A DNA stretch of 64,000 bases from Meconema thalassinum (Eukaryota > Arthropoda > Insecta > Orthoptera > Tettigoniidae): NCBI GenBank assembly GCA_946902985.2, contig OX336397.1:151707890-151771889 (forward strand). The letters run 5' to 3'. Positions 1 through 11,500 of the stretch are shown in pieces. Below the pieces are notes generated by a model. That model did no database searches and was not told the origin of the DNA. It saw only the letters and a list, made by a program, of their open reading frames with translations. A program made the position numbers and the translations under genes. Within the stretch, counting starts at the first letter, position 1; every line of letters begins with the position of its first letter.

Positions 1-1849
1 CTGAATAGAATTACTTTAATAAAATGACACGCTGTCTGAATTCAAATCTGCCATAGCAAATCGTTAACTTTACAGTCAAATCGTGACTACAAAAATATGC
101 AAATTACTGAAAGAATCTAAATTATCAGTCTTAACTGATCCAAAATTATTTAAGTATGCCAATGACATAACAATGTCTCAACAAATCGTAGAAAAAGGCA
201 TAAATCATCGAAGTGTACTGAGTACAGAAATATCCAGCAAGAAAATGGGGCAAAAGATAGGACAGAAAAAATATGGGAAAATGGTTGCTCAGATATCGCT
301 ACATGACTCAAATAATACAAGAAACGTTAACGACTACCTTATCTGTTGATTGAAGTTCTTGAGGAAAGTTTTCAAAGAAAACTGCTGTTGGTTCCATTTC
401 ACCAGCGTGAAGATTTGCTCCGACCTCGAACCTGGAATCAGCGTCCTCGGAGAATCGAACTGCTTCCTCCTCCGGAAATTGCACTGCTCCATGTATACGA
501 AAGACATCCTTCTGGCAAAACTCTTCTTTATGAGCCGGGTCCACCCTGGCCTCTCTTGAAAGTTCCCTGAAGTTCCAGTCGTAATTCGCCATGAAGTTTA
601 TTGCAGTTATTTCCGCAGAAATATTCATAATCGTGGAGTATGATGATATTTCCACTGTCATTTGATATAATTCAGCGATGGATTCACGATGCATGAGTGT
701 AGTTGGATGTTCACTACATGCTCGCTTTTGTAGAATGACGATTAACGAAGTTCCATGCTGTTACTTCACTCCATCGATATATGTCCCAATTGCATTAAAG
801 CCTTAGCCTTCCATCTCAACTTCTGTTATAATCATTGAAAGCACTGCAAGATTATAATGTTCCATAGTAGAATGTATCGTTGTATTACCAAACGTATTCT
901 CCAATATCACGGTTGTAACACGTGTCAGCCGTAGTGTATACTGTGGAATTTTAAAAGTGCTTCTCAGGTGGCGAGAAAATCACTTTTGTCTGCAGCCTTA
1001 AAATGTCAATATCTTTCAAAGTATAACTGTGAAATTGTTCAAATCTTCTACACACCTCAATGTTGTACTGCCCAATTGAATTAAAATAAAGGCAGAAGTT
1101 AACTCTTTATATCTTATCTCGTAGAAACGTTAATGTGAGCGTTACAACTTCACCTAGTTTCGAACAGCGTAAAATGGAACTGCTCCGTGTTCGTTCGATG
1201 CGCCGGGCTTTAACCTCACGCTAAAGATGACTTGCTTCACTTATTCACTCGAAAATGACTATATAACATCTGAAATATATATGCGGTATCAGCGGTATGA
1301 GAGATATGAGAGATATGAGAGCTCCTCTCTCCTGTGCACGACCTTTTATCAACTTCTTAAGGGGCGTATCCATCCCTTCCATAGTTCGTTCCTCCGTCAT
1401 CTGCTAGAAGTTTCAACTTTGGCTATACTTGACGGATTTTCAAATTTCAAAAACTCAAAATTAATTTCTTCAAAATTCCAAATCAATGCCATAACTGAAA
1501 ATAGTTTTCCACAAATCTGCATGCCAAAAGCAATCAAATATCGTAGTTTCAGCAATCTCCGTCTTCCTTCCAAACTATCGTTCATTGGTTCGAGTCTCTC
1601 CTCCAATAGCGTAACTTCTTCCTTAGCACAATACCTTGTTTCCTGCGACTGCGTCGTAAATCTCAGATCTTTCTCGAACAAAATCATGACGTCACCAATA
1701 ATCTCAGCTCCACCAGCCTACTTGCATGAAGTCTACGTCATCCGTGCCTACGTCATGAATATCCACGTCACAACTATGACATTCATAACTTTATTCATTT
1801 ATGCCAATACAGCCATCGTGGTCTCAATATAATTCAATTTACGGGGGCA
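1..1849 (-). mobile_element. 3' LTR (partial) of a giant-LTR retrotransposon
   Basis: This stretch is almost identical to 7164-9003 (about six substitutions and one 9-bp microsatellite change seen by eye), so it is the second LTR of the element whose Gag lies at 2038-4455. The window edge cuts it; compared with the complete copy, about 2 kb is missing to the left. Read on the minus strand it begins with TGCCCCC at 1849, directly after a purine-rich stretch. The low divergence between the LTRs points to a recent insertion. It contains the same two short open frames as the complete LTR (308-694 and 1397-1687, minus strand). Confidence 0.88.
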
Positions 1850-1866
1850 TTCTCCCTTCACCACGT
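1850..1866 (-). other. Polypurine tract of the giant-LTR element
   Basis: Read on the minus strand, the bases just before the 3' LTR are purine-rich (GGTGAAGGGAGAA, then TGCCCC). This is where a plus-strand primer is expected in an LTR retrotransposon, and it supports the minus-strand orientation and the LTR boundary at 1849. Confidence 0.6.
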
Positions 1867-2037
1867 TTTAAAAACAGTTGCAAATTGTTTTTAAACTCTG
1901 TGGTATCAATATCTCAATTCACTTGAACAGGAAATTGAATTATTATTGGCTTACTCTTGTATGATATTTCTTCTATGTTCCTTAATCATAAATCTCTTCT
2001 TCTCTGGTTTGTGTGTGGCTAATGTATTCTCTCCTCT

Positions 2038-4455
2038 CTACTGTCTCTTCTGTCCTGAATTTCTGTTTTCCAAGTTCTGCTGACTTGTAGAAGGACCAGG
2101 ATCGATCACTACATCCTGTCTTTTCTTTCGGTTTTCAGCTTCCTTTTCTCGTAATTCCTTCAGATACTGCTGACTTTCTTTCTCTCTTTCTTGATACTTG
2201 TCGGGTGTCATAACCTGACCTTGAGAATTCTGATTCTGATTCTGGTACTGGTTATTTCGATTGTAGTTTCTATTATAACCATTGTTGTAGTATCTACCTC
2301 TTCCGTTGTTATAATTCCCTCTATTATTATTCCAGCCTCGTCTTTGCTGATATGGACGGTAACCTGGGGATCTGTTGTTGCGGAAATAATTATTCCTGTG
2401 AGGACCTACATTTTCAGTTTTTTCTTCCTCAGGCTTATCAGTTTGCTGCACTTGATCCATGTAGACTGTATTAACGTCTTTGAATTCGTGCCTCTGACCT
2501 TTTTGTACCAAATTTGGCATTGGACTCGTGTAGTCAAGCCTTCTCAATAATTCGTCCATACTGGTCAAATCTCTGATATTTGACGATATGATCAGTCTTC
2601 TTACTTCCACAGGTAGCATACGTGAAATCGCATCTATCAACTGCTCTGTTGACAATGGGGGTTGCAAAAATCTCAAGCGTGATAGCTGACTCGTGAAGAA
2701 ATCAGAGTACCGTGTTGGAAGAGTACCTGAATACTTCCTCGAGTATACCTCAGCTCTTAACGAATTCTGAGCTTCTATTGACCAGAATCGTTTTATCAGT
2801 GCTTCTGAAAATTCGTCAAAATTGCTGAAAGTGTACCAAAATGCTCTAAACCATTCAAGGGGTCTTCCAGCTAGAAATCTTTCTACGATTCTCATCTCTC
2901 TCTCTCTAGGAATGTGGGCTTCTATGAAATAGTCTTTAAGATTCCTGATATATTCGATCGGTGTGAGACTATCAGTGTTGCTAAATTTTTGAGGTTTGTC
3001 TTCAAAATTCCGAATGACTGTCACATTTCTCGGATATGAATCCATATAATGTTTCCCACTATCACGATACTTCCATTCAGGTTCAATATTCCTATCCTCT
3101 TCTTCTTCCCTGAATCTGGATATACGTTCCTCAGGACTAATATCTCTCTCTTCTGTAGCGAGGTTACATCTTCTCACGTAATTTCTATTCTCTTCACCAG
3201 TCAATCCTTCAGTATCCTTGTCTGTGATTTCCGTGATGACTTTCCTAATCAACTCTTCCTTATAGGTTTCCATCATGCTAGCTTCTCCTAGTTTCAAATT
3301 CTGAAGTTTGCTCGTAGTTTCATTAACATCAGAGACAACCTTATGAATCTGTTCCTCTAACGCAGTTTTTAATGCTTGCACGTCCTGACCTATCTGAGTT
3401 CTATCCTCTACCTGCTTTTCGGATAGCGAATCCATCCTTACATTCAAGTCTTTCCTGATCTGAACTACTTCATTATTAATGTCTACTTGTGTACTGGCAA
3501 GTTTTCTTTCAATTCGCTCCTGAATATGATCGACATGTTCCCCACTTGACCTGTTCCATTCATCTTTCCAAACCGTTACATTTGCAGTTAACATTTCCGC
3601 GATATCTACCTCAATGTCTTCCTTAAGTAAACGATTGTGATCTAATACTTGGGTTCTCATGACCTCTACATCGTATTTTAAACCAGCTAAAGAAGCTGTC
3701 GTCCTAACAGACTCGTCAACTAATCGAGTTGTTAATGCACTAATGTTACGAGTACAAAGGGTTTTTGAAGTTTCAATTTCTTCCCTAACTTTGTTAACAT
3801 CAGTTTGAACTTTAGCAATGTCTACAAAAACAGTATTGACTTCTACTTGTATTTTATTGATATCGCTTTGCATATCATTAACATCTGAATGAATATTATT
3901 GATGTCAACTTGAACATTTGACACATCAGTTCGAGCATTTCTAACCTCTCTTTGAACTTCCTCTACTTTGTCTTGTACAGTAGCAACATCATTCCTAACA
4001 ACAATTACTTCAGCTCTAGCACATGAAATATCACCCCGGACATTAGCAACATCAAGATTCAACATAGTAAGATCTTCCTGTACCTTAGAAACATCATTTT
4101 TAACATCAGACACATCTTTATGCACATTGGATAAATCTTTATGGACATTGGACACGTCTGAGCGCATGTCAGTTACAGCATTCTTGATTCCCTGGGTATT
4201 GATCTGTAAACGCGACACATTATTTTCTAGGTTTGCAGAACTGGTCTGAAGAACCTTCAAACTTTCATCCAGCCTAATTGACAAATTACTAGCATTCCTA
4301 GCTTCCATCTCCTCCATTCTAATAGACATATTACTAGCATTCTCCTCCATCATCTGCTTCATTCTACTAGCACTCCTAGCTTCCATCTCCCTCGCACGTT
4401 CATTCATGCTAGCTTTCAACTCCTCTAACATCATCCTCATACTCTCATCTGCCAT
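2038..4455 (-). CDS. gag: Gag-like protein with long heptad coiled coil (805 aa)
   Basis: This is the only long frame between the two LTRs. Residues 1-95 are Met/Glu/Arg/Ala-rich helix. Residues about 100-228 are some 18 consecutive seven-residue units of the type DVSNVHK, a near-perfect coiled coil. Residues about 480-640 resemble the Ty3/gypsy-type retrotransposon Gag core (motifs such as RPLEWFRAFW and YSDFFTSQL). Residues about 690-750 are Asn/Arg/Tyr/Gly-rich and replace the usual CCHC zinc knuckle as a likely RNA-binding tail. The family role would be to form the particle that packages element RNA in the cytoplasm. No protease, reverse transcriptase or integrase follows, so the element must borrow these. 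The ATG at 4455 lies 658 bp inside the 5' LTR end. Confidence 0.8.
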   Translation of the reverse strand: MADESMRMMLEELKASMNERAREMEARSASRMKQMMEENASNMSIRMEEMEARNASNLSIRLDESLKVLQTSSANLENNVSRLQINTQGIKNAVTDMRSDVSNVHKDLSNVHKDVSDVKNDVSKVQEDLTMLNLDVANVRGDISCARAEVIVVRNDVATVQDKVEEVQREVRNARTDVSNVQVDINNIHSDVNDMQSDINKIQVEVNTVFVDIAKVQTDVNKVREEIETSKTLCTRNISALTTRLVDESVRTTASLAGLKYDVEVMRTQVLDHNRLLKEDIEVDIAEMLTANVTVWKDEWNRSSGEHVDHIQERIERKLASTQVDINNEVVQIRKDLNVRMDSLSEKQVEDRTQIGQDVQALKTALEEQIHKVVSDVNETTSKLQNLKLGEASMMETYKEELIRKVITEITDKDTEGLTGEENRNYVRRCNLATEERDISPEERISRFREEEEDRNIEPEWKYRDSGKHYMDSYPRNVTVIRNFEDKPQKFSNTDSLTPIEYIRNLKDYFIEAHIPREREMRIVERFLAGRPLEWFRAFWYTFSNFDEFSEALIKRFWSIEAQNSLRAEVYSRKYSGTLPTRYSDFFTSQLSRLRFLQPPLSTEQLIDAISRMLPVEVRRLIISSNIRDLTSMDELLRRLDYTSPMPNLVQKGQRHEFKDVNTVYMDQVQQTDKPEEEKTENVGPHRNNYFRNNRSPGYRPYQQRRGWNNNRGNYNNGRGRYYNNGYNRNYNRNNQYQNQNQNSQGQVMTPDKYQEREKESQQYLKELREKEAENRKKRQDVVIDPGPSTSQQNLENRNSGQKRQ

Positions 4456-5113
4456 TTCAATAATATTTCAATAATAAACTGCTTTAGGGACATACATCAA
4501 ACAGAGCAAAATAACAACATCTGAGCAACATTTTTCACCATATATAAGTTTTGAGCAATTTTCTGTCTTAAATCTAACTTATAATTACCCTATGATTAAC
4601 CTTCGTAGACACTTCATGTTGAAATAAACTCAAGCACATGTTCAAGTTTCTTTGGTTCATTTTAAAATATCCTAACACAAATAATTTACATTTACAATCC
4701 AAATAGTTTAATTTTATCTTTAATATGACTACACATGTCATAAGCCGGTCAAATAAAATAAGATTCCAGATCATAGGCGATTTTTCTAAGTTTCCAGCCT
4801 ATTTAACCTCTCTCAAGTTGTATAAGATCTGATCTTTTCTGGGTGTCATTTTCCTAATACAATACAACATTTTATTCCTATATAATCACACTCTCAAATT
4901 CTACAATTGGCTAAGACATCTAACAAAGAATCAACCTCTTTATTTGAGTCTTCACAATCCCTTTGACATCGATAACTTGGTAATCCAATGTTATTCGAAC
5001 ACTCCACAAAAATTGCGGTGCCAATTCTACTGCAATAACTTGGTAATCCAATGTTTTGCTGATCGTGCCAATCGAGCCAATCGTGCCCCACACGTTGATT
5101 GCGCCAATCCTAC
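4456..5113 (-). other. 5' leader of the giant-LTR element with candidate primer-binding site
   Basis: Untranslated stretch between the 5' LTR (which ends at 5114) and the Gag start. Minus strand from 5106 reads TGGCGCAATCAACG, seven bases inside the LTR, a plausible tRNA primer-binding site; the tRNA was not identified. A 21-bp motif, ataacttggtaatccaatgt plus one t, occurs twice (about 4974 and 5035), and short GCCAATC-type repeats fill 5060-5110. No coding signal is visible here. Confidence 0.5.
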
Positions 5114-7470
5114 TGTCCCCGTTATCCGGATAGTAGGCTGTCAGATATCCGCCCCCTCAATCGGATTGCCAATAATCAAACGCACCGGCACAGCTACATC
5201 AATGAAAATGGCACTGACAGATACTATCGAGATTAGAGCACAATAGTTAACAAGAAATTATTGTGGAACACACCAAAATATACGGGGGTTCATACTTACC
5301 TTTACTTACCTCTTAAATTTATCTCGGGGACTGGGTTGTCAACTGGATCACTTAAAGTATGCCCTCACAATAACCTCCACCATGATATTTAAAATGAACC
5401 ATAACGAAGACGAGAAACTTTAAACTGCACAATAATTTATTTCACAAAAAGAATGATTTTAACAAAAATAAAACAACAAAATCCACGTGGCAATCAGAAG
5501 CCATCGACCACATAACCATGTCCTCCTGTAGGACTGGTATACTCTACATACAATGTTTCAGCTTTCTCAAGCTCAAAATAACGTAATTATAATAATGCAC
5601 TTGGAATGGAAACGGGATTTGGGACGAGACACATATATCAATTGGTTTGCGTGTTTATATACTTCATATTTTATTTATAGCCACAAGGCTATTATGTAAA
5701 CGTCCTTGGCCTCTATCATACAGTTGTCCGGGCCAGCTGCAATGCACCTGCATCGTCAAGTGGACTCACCTGTCCGTTCAACCCTAGCATAAGCGAGTTC
5801 CATCAGAGCTTAGCTCTCCTTTCAAAACACGTTAAATGTCCACATCTCAACTGAAATATTATCACGCAAATCCTTTAAATGCTCCATTCAAACACCAGTG
5901 GATTACTCCAACAATCCCAAATCATATTTAATTGTTCAATCCACTTGCTTAATTAGCGTTGTTTAGAGTATAAAAACAAAACTCTTAATGTTAATAACAA
6001 AAGTTCATTAATTATTTATAACAATAATAAATTGTTTATAACAATGTCAAACGACAATTAAAAAACTTATACACGCCTCTATTAATCCCTTTCATTTCAT
6101 ATTATTTAACAAAGATATTTACAAAATTATTTACAATATTATATTGTTTATATTATTTATACAAGAAATACATTAAACCACACGTTTATCCGGTTGATAA
6201 TTACTCAAATCGTGGTGATATAATCGACCAATGAAGGTTAGTTATATTTAACTGTCAAATTCAGGTTTAATAAGGTTTAATAATTATTATTAATATTTGT
6301 GACGGTAACCTCCATTCAAAATCTTCATCTCAAATTATTTAACACTCTTGTTAACTTTAACAGTATCTTCACATGAATAACTTTCAAAGAACCAGGACAA
6401 TACATTCAGCGGAAAAATACTTCGCTCAAAACGCACAAAATTGCTCAACAATTGGCCCAGAATTCATCATATATCTTCATATATATGGCATCAAAAACTC
6501 CCAAATTACATACAAAAACCTCCACTCATAAATTCAACAACTTCATTTATTACTGTGGGAACCTCCTTCATTATTCAAGGGCATTACTCATCAGCGACTT
6601 TTACAGGTCCACTGAACTAACGATTATACATCCATTGTTCCTCTTCAAAAATTCTTATATTCATCAATTGTATTAATGTCTGTTATTATTTAACCTTCGT
6701 GGGTTTCATTCATGAATCGATATGAAGTAAAAATTTGCCAATCACAAATAAATTTAATAGCAAATACGATTAGACACTCCTCCCTGGTCTATCAAAATTG
6801 AGATTAATATCATCAAAGTAACGCAGTATAAAAATACTATCTTCAATCAAAGTTCATCTAAACTGCATAAATAGTCGAATAGAATACAATTAGATTGTGG
6901 AATGCAAACATTATTGTTCCAATCTATAATTGAGAAAAACTCCTATCAAATGTTCATTACTATAGTGTATTCAATAAATCGTAATCTAAGTTCATATTTC
7001 ATAAAATTGTCTATAATGCAATGATAAATGTCTATGTTGCAATCATGTTCATAAGACGACTAGTATTTCAAAGATCGTCGATAACGTATTAGATTTTAAC
7101 GCTCTAAAATCTTTAATCATTCTTCTTTCTTGAGGATGACAGAAAATTGGTCAAAGTAATTTACTGAATAGAATTACTTTAATAAAATGACACGCTGTCT
7201 GAATTCAAATCTGCCATAGCAAATCGTTAACTTTACAGTCAAATCGTGACTACAAAAATATGCAAATTACTGAAAGAATCTAAATTATCAGTCTTAACTG
7301 ATCCAAAATTATTTAAGTATGCCAATGACATAACAATGTCTCAACAAATCGTAGAAAAAGGCATAAATCATCGAAGTGTACTGAGTACAGAAATATCCAG
7401 CAAGAAAATGGGGCAAAAGATAGGACAGAAAAAATATGGGAAAATGGTTGCTCAGATATCGCTACATGAC

Positions 7471-7857
7471 TCAAATAATACAAGAAACGTTCACGACTAC
7501 CTTATCTGTTGATTGAAGTTCTAGAGGAAAGTTTTCAAAGAAAACTGCTGTTGGTTCCATTTCACCAGCGTGAAGATTTGCTCCGACCTCGAACCTGGAA
7601 TCAGCGTCCTCGGAGAATCGAACTGCTTCCTCCTCCGGAAATTGCACTGCTCCATGTATACGAAAGACATCCTTCTGGCAAAACTCTTCTTTATGAGCCG
7701 GGTCCACCCTGGCCTCTCTTGAAAGTTCCCTGAAGTTCCAGTCGTAATTCGCCATGAAGTTTATTGCAGTTATTTCCGCAGAAATATTCATAATCGTGGA
7801 GTATGATGATATTTCCACTGTCATTTGATATAATTCAGCGATGGATTCACGATGCAT
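7471..7857 (-). CDS. Short open frame inside the LTR, 128 aa (second copy 308-694)
   Basis: An ATG-started frame on the element's sense strand, inside the LTR and present in both LTR copies. The predicted product is acidic, with no recognised domain. In the older solo LTR the matching stretch (about 23029-23343, plus strand) still shows related peptide pieces in shifting frames, for example around the NWNFR and HKE motifs, so a frame may have existed in the ancestor. It may simply be chance reading of U3 DNA. I do not assign a function. Confidence 0.3.
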   Translation of the reverse strand: MHRESIAELYQMTVEISSYSTIMNISAEITAINFMANYDWNFRELSREARVDPAHKEEFCQKDVFRIHGAVQFPEEEAVRFSEDADSRFEVGANLHAGEMEPTAVFFENFPLELQSTDKVVVNVSCII

Positions 7858-8550
7858 GAGTGTAGTTGGATGTTCACTACATGCTCGCTTTTGTAGAATG
7901 ACGATTAACGAAGTTCCATGCTGTTACTTCACTCCATCGATATATGTCCCAATTGCATTAAAGCCTTAGCCTTCCATCTCAACTTCTGTTATAATCATTG
8001 AAAGCACTGCAAGATTATAATGTTCCATAGTAGAATGTATCGTTGTATTACCAAACGTATTCTCCAATATCACGGTTGTAACACGTGTCAGCCGTAGTGT
8101 ATACTGTGGAATTTTAAAAGTGCTTCTCAGGTGGCGAGAAAATCACTTTTGTCTGCAGCCTTAAAATGTCAATATCTTTCAAAGTATAACTGTGAAATTG
8201 TTCAAATCTTCTACACACCTCAATGTTGTACTGCCCAATTGAATTAAAATAAAGGCAGAAGTTAACTCTTTATATCTTATCTCGTAGAAACGTTAATGTG
8301 AGCGTTACAACTTCACCTAGTTTCGAACAGCGTAAAATGGAACTGCTCCGTGTTCGTTCGATGCGCCGGGCTTTAACCACACGCTAAAGATGACTTGCTT
8401 CACTTATTCACTCGAAAATGACTATATAACATCTGAAATATATATGCGGTATCAGCGGTATGAGAGATATGAGAGCTCCTCTCTCCTGTGCACGACCTTT
8501 TATCAACTTCTTAAGGGGCGTATCCATCCCTTCCATAGTTCGTTCCTCCG

Positions 8551-8841
8551 TCATCTGCTAGAAGTTTCAACTTTGGCTATACTTGACGGATTTTCAAATT
8601 TCAAAAACTCAAAATTAATTTCTTCAAAATTCCAAATCAATGCCATAACTGAAAATAGTTTTCCACAAATCTGCATGCCAAAAGCAATCAAATATCGTAG
8701 TTTCAGCAATCTCCGTCTTCCTTCCAAACTATCGTTCATTGGTTCGAGTCTCTCCTCCAATAGCGTAACTTCTTCCTTAGCACAATACCTTGTTTCCTGC
8801 GACTGCGTCGTAAATCTCAGATCTTTCTCGAACAAAATCAT
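8551..8841 (-). CDS. Second short frame inside the LTR, 96 aa (second copy 1397-1687)
   Basis: ATG-started frame near the LTR start, on the sense strand. The solo LTR carries a related peptide at about 22040-22260 in broken frames; pieces such as LKPMN, FGMQ and NFGEI correspond to LEPMN, FGMQ and NFEEI here. Similarity at the peptide level in a diverged copy hints at past coding, but it is weak evidence because the DNA is also similar. No known domain. Confidence 0.28.
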   Translation of the reverse strand: MILFEKDLRFTTQSQETRYCAKEEVTLLEERLEPMNDSLEGRRRLLKLRYLIAFGMQICGKLFSVMALIWNFEEINFEFLKFENPSSIAKVETSSR

Positions 8842-9189
8842 GACGTCACCAATAATCTCAGCTCCACCAGCCTACTTGCATGAAGTCTACGTCATCCGTG
8901 CCTACGTCATGAATATCCACCTCACAACTATGACATTCATAACTTTATTCATTTATGCCAATACAGCCATCGTGGTCTCAATATAATTCAATTTATGGGG
9001 GCAGTACTAGCTAGCCATAACGGGATAAAGCGCTCTTTCCATAAATGGGACAATATATTGTCATTATATTCTTGGTCATGGCAGTTCTCTTTATAAATCC
9101 GGTAGCACAGGTGATTGAAACAGAAATAACTGAACCAAGGAGCAGTATTTCTGAAACAACAAGAATATCTTGAAGGTATTTCGTTTGGT

Positions 9190-10010
9190 TCATTTCCCAG
9201 CCCTATCAATGTCAATTATGACCTTATTGATATTAATCTGCGGACCCATAGCTGAATTCACGATTTTTACACGAGTAAGGATATCGTCATGCCCATCTCA
9301 TTAATAGCTATGAGTGCAGAAATCAGCTGCATAACGAAGGTAGGATATTTTATTACCTCCAACAGGAAAACCATCATCCCATCCGTCTCTTATGATAGAT
9401 ATTAAAGAGCACCAGAGACAGTATACAACTTCGACGGACATCTTTCTGATCTCAAGATCTTCAGACAGTTTACAATTTATTCTAACTATTGTCACAAAGA
9501 ATTCGTATAAGCAAAACCGCATGTGCAGGAATTCCCATTTTCAACAGTACTTTCTTCGTCTTCTCGTATTGAACACTGACAAAGGCATTGCTATAATGTA
9601 GAAAGCAGATAATGACAGGAAGCTGAAATTCTCTGCTTTCTTCAATCAGCTGACGGATGTTTATCTGCTCCAAGTTACCTATACCTCGGACTAATATAGC
9701 TCGTCCATGGGGATCAGAAATGCAAGGATAGCTCGGAGAATCTGTTTCTATAAGTCCAGCATGTTCTTACTTGCATGTGAAATGAGCGCCTCGGTCCTGT
9801 TGTATCACATTACAGTACATTGTGGAGCCCAAAGGAACTAACAATCATACAGTCCAACTATATGGCCATAGTGCAGTTCTCCAGATTTTGTTGCCTGTCT
9901 GTTTCAGATGCTCGGCTGTAATGCCATCTGGTGCTCGTACCCTATGGTCTATGCAACCATAACGATGCAATTGGCCTTTCCGTATCTAGAGGTAGAATGT
10001 TTAGTTCCAT
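9190..10010 (-). pseudogene. RTE/BovB-like LINE reverse transcriptase remnant
   Basis: Read on the minus strand, broken frames carry the ordered motifs of a non-LTR reverse transcriptase: a PDGI-type motif near 9930, SREFQLPV and a FLHYSNAF-type catalytic block near 9560-9640, KMGIPAHAVLLIR near 9500, NKISYLRYAAD near 9330 and an INI-type helix near 9230. The second catalytic motif reads YAAD rather than YADD, so one metal-binding aspartate is lost. Several stops and shifts separate the pieces. It is clearly dead. Confidence 0.65.
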
Positions 10011-10277
10011 TTCAAATTCATGCCGCAGGAATGCCCTTGCATGTAGTGTTTCATCTTCATAGAGATCTTTACAGTTTTCTTTTTATGTATTTAATACATT
10101 GGTGAAGTCGTGAATTCTACCATCATCAGCATCTTCATTTGTCCATGCTCTGGGTTTAAATTTGTTTGCTAACAATCTTACTTTGTGGTAAAGATCACGC
10201 GTTTCATTGAAATGGCTCTGAGCGTCGATTACTGCATAAATATCAGTTTAGTATTTATGTTTATGATGATGATGATT

Positions 10278-10380
10278 ATGATGATGATGATAATTGTTGT
10301 TTTAAGGGACCTAACATCTAGGTTATCGGCCCCTAATGGTCTGGGTGATAGCAAAAAACACAATGAGATGGAAACCAGAA
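10278..10380 (+). repeat. SINE-like fragment
   Basis: A (atg)n stretch is followed by ttgttgttttaagggaccta and a 'tcggcccctaatgg' block. A related block occurs as a 53-bp insertion at 39505-39557, so it belongs to a dispersed family. The 29-bp array that follows appears to interrupt it. Confidence 0.45.
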
Positions 10381-10384
10381 CGAA

Positions 10385-11215
10385 AATTAAGTGAGACGAA
10401 AAATACTTACAAAAAGGAACTCAGATTGAAACTACTCACAAAATGGAGAGCGGTAATACTTACAAAAGAGAATTTAGAACGAAAATACTCACAAAAGGAA
10501 TTGATAGAAAAATACGCACAGAATGAAAGTTAGGTTCAAAATACGTACAAAATGCAATGTAGATTCGAAATACTTACAAAATGCAATTGATATTCAAAAT
10601 ACTTACAAAATGCAAATGAGATTGAAAATACGTACAAAATGCAATTGAGGTTCAAAATACTTAAAAAATGCAATTGAAAGTGAAAATACACAATGCATTC
10701 AGATTGGAAAACACCCATTTCAGATCCAAAATACTCACAAAGTGCAATTGAAATTCAAAATACTTACAAAATGCAATTAAAATTGAAAACGCTTACAAAA
10801 TGTACGGTAGATTCAAACTACTCATTTGGATGGTCAATACTTACAAAATGCAATATAGATTGAAAATACTTAAAAATATAATTTAGATTCAAAATACACA
10901 CAAAATGCAATTAAGAATCAAAATACTTGCAAAATGCCCACCATCCAAATGCAATTTAGATTGAAAATATTTGAAAAAAGCGGTTTACGTTGAAAATACT
11001 TACAAAATGCAATTGAAATTCAAAATACTCACAAAAGTCCCATCCCCTATATTGAAAGACTTACTAAAAAGCAATTTAGATTGTCAATCCTTACAAAATG
11101 CAATTCAGGTTGAAATCACTCGCAAAATGAAATTTAGATCGAAAAGTCTCACAAAATGCAACGTAGATTGAAAATACCTACAAAATGTAGTGTAAATGCA
11201 AAAAAATCGCTAAAG
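10385..11215 (+). repeat. Degenerate 29-bp minisatellite
   Basis: About 28 diverged copies of a unit of the form 'ttcaaaatacttacaaaatgcaattgaga' (varying length, about 29 bp). Short open frames on both strands here are by-products of the AT-rich unit; 29 is not a multiple of three. A fragment related to 54605-54760 follows, so the array probably expanded inside that older dispersed repeat. Confidence 0.8.
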
Positions 11216-11299
11216 GGAATTTAGATACACAGGGATCCAATTAACAATAACAGTGCGAGAATCTTCAAGAGAAAAGGAAATATAATGCAAAGAAAACAA

Positions 11300-11500
11300 G
11301 AGGTCTGACATCTCGAAGAAGGAGGGATCAAGAAAGATGAGACAAGGGCCAATAATGACGGGAAAGTGAAAGACTCCCTAGGCCTCAGATACCCTCATAC
11401 CATCGGGGTCGGAAAACAACACGAGTTGACCAAGGAAGGTCGACAGGAAAGAAGACGGAGAGGAGCTCGGCACAAGTAAGTGGAAGCAATGCCGGACTCA
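11300..11500 (+). repeat. Dispersed repeat shared with 54605-54760
   Basis: Blocks such as 'gaaggaggga', 'gacaagggcc', 'ggtcgacaggaaagaagac' and 'cacaagtaagtggaagcaat' recur in the same order near 54605-54760. No coding signal. It may be the far part of the SINE-like sequence that begins at 10278. Confidence 0.6.

Larger units (their letters stand above)
5114..9003 (-). mobile_element. Complete 5' LTR (3890 bp) of the giant-LTR retrotransposon
   Basis: On the minus strand it begins TGCCCCC at 9003 and ends ...GGGGACA at 5114, so it has the canonical TG...CA ends. The boundaries are confirmed by the solo copy at 21818-25721, which has the same two ends and a length of 3904 bp. At about 3.9 kb this LTR is far longer than usual for an insect Gag-bearing element. 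The outer flank begins GTAC (9004-9007), the same four bases that are duplicated around the solo LTR. Much of 5300-7160 is AT-rich and shows no coding signal. Confidence 0.88.

Noticed and set aside
1227..1832. 201-codon plus-strand frame, repeated at 8390-8986
   Set aside because: It lies antisense in an LTR, repeats only because the LTR is duplicated, and has no recognised content.
10536..10718. Open frame with repeating Phe/Leu/Tyr peptide
   Set aside because: It is the reverse strand of the 29-bp array; the period is not a multiple of three, so it does not encode a stable repeat.
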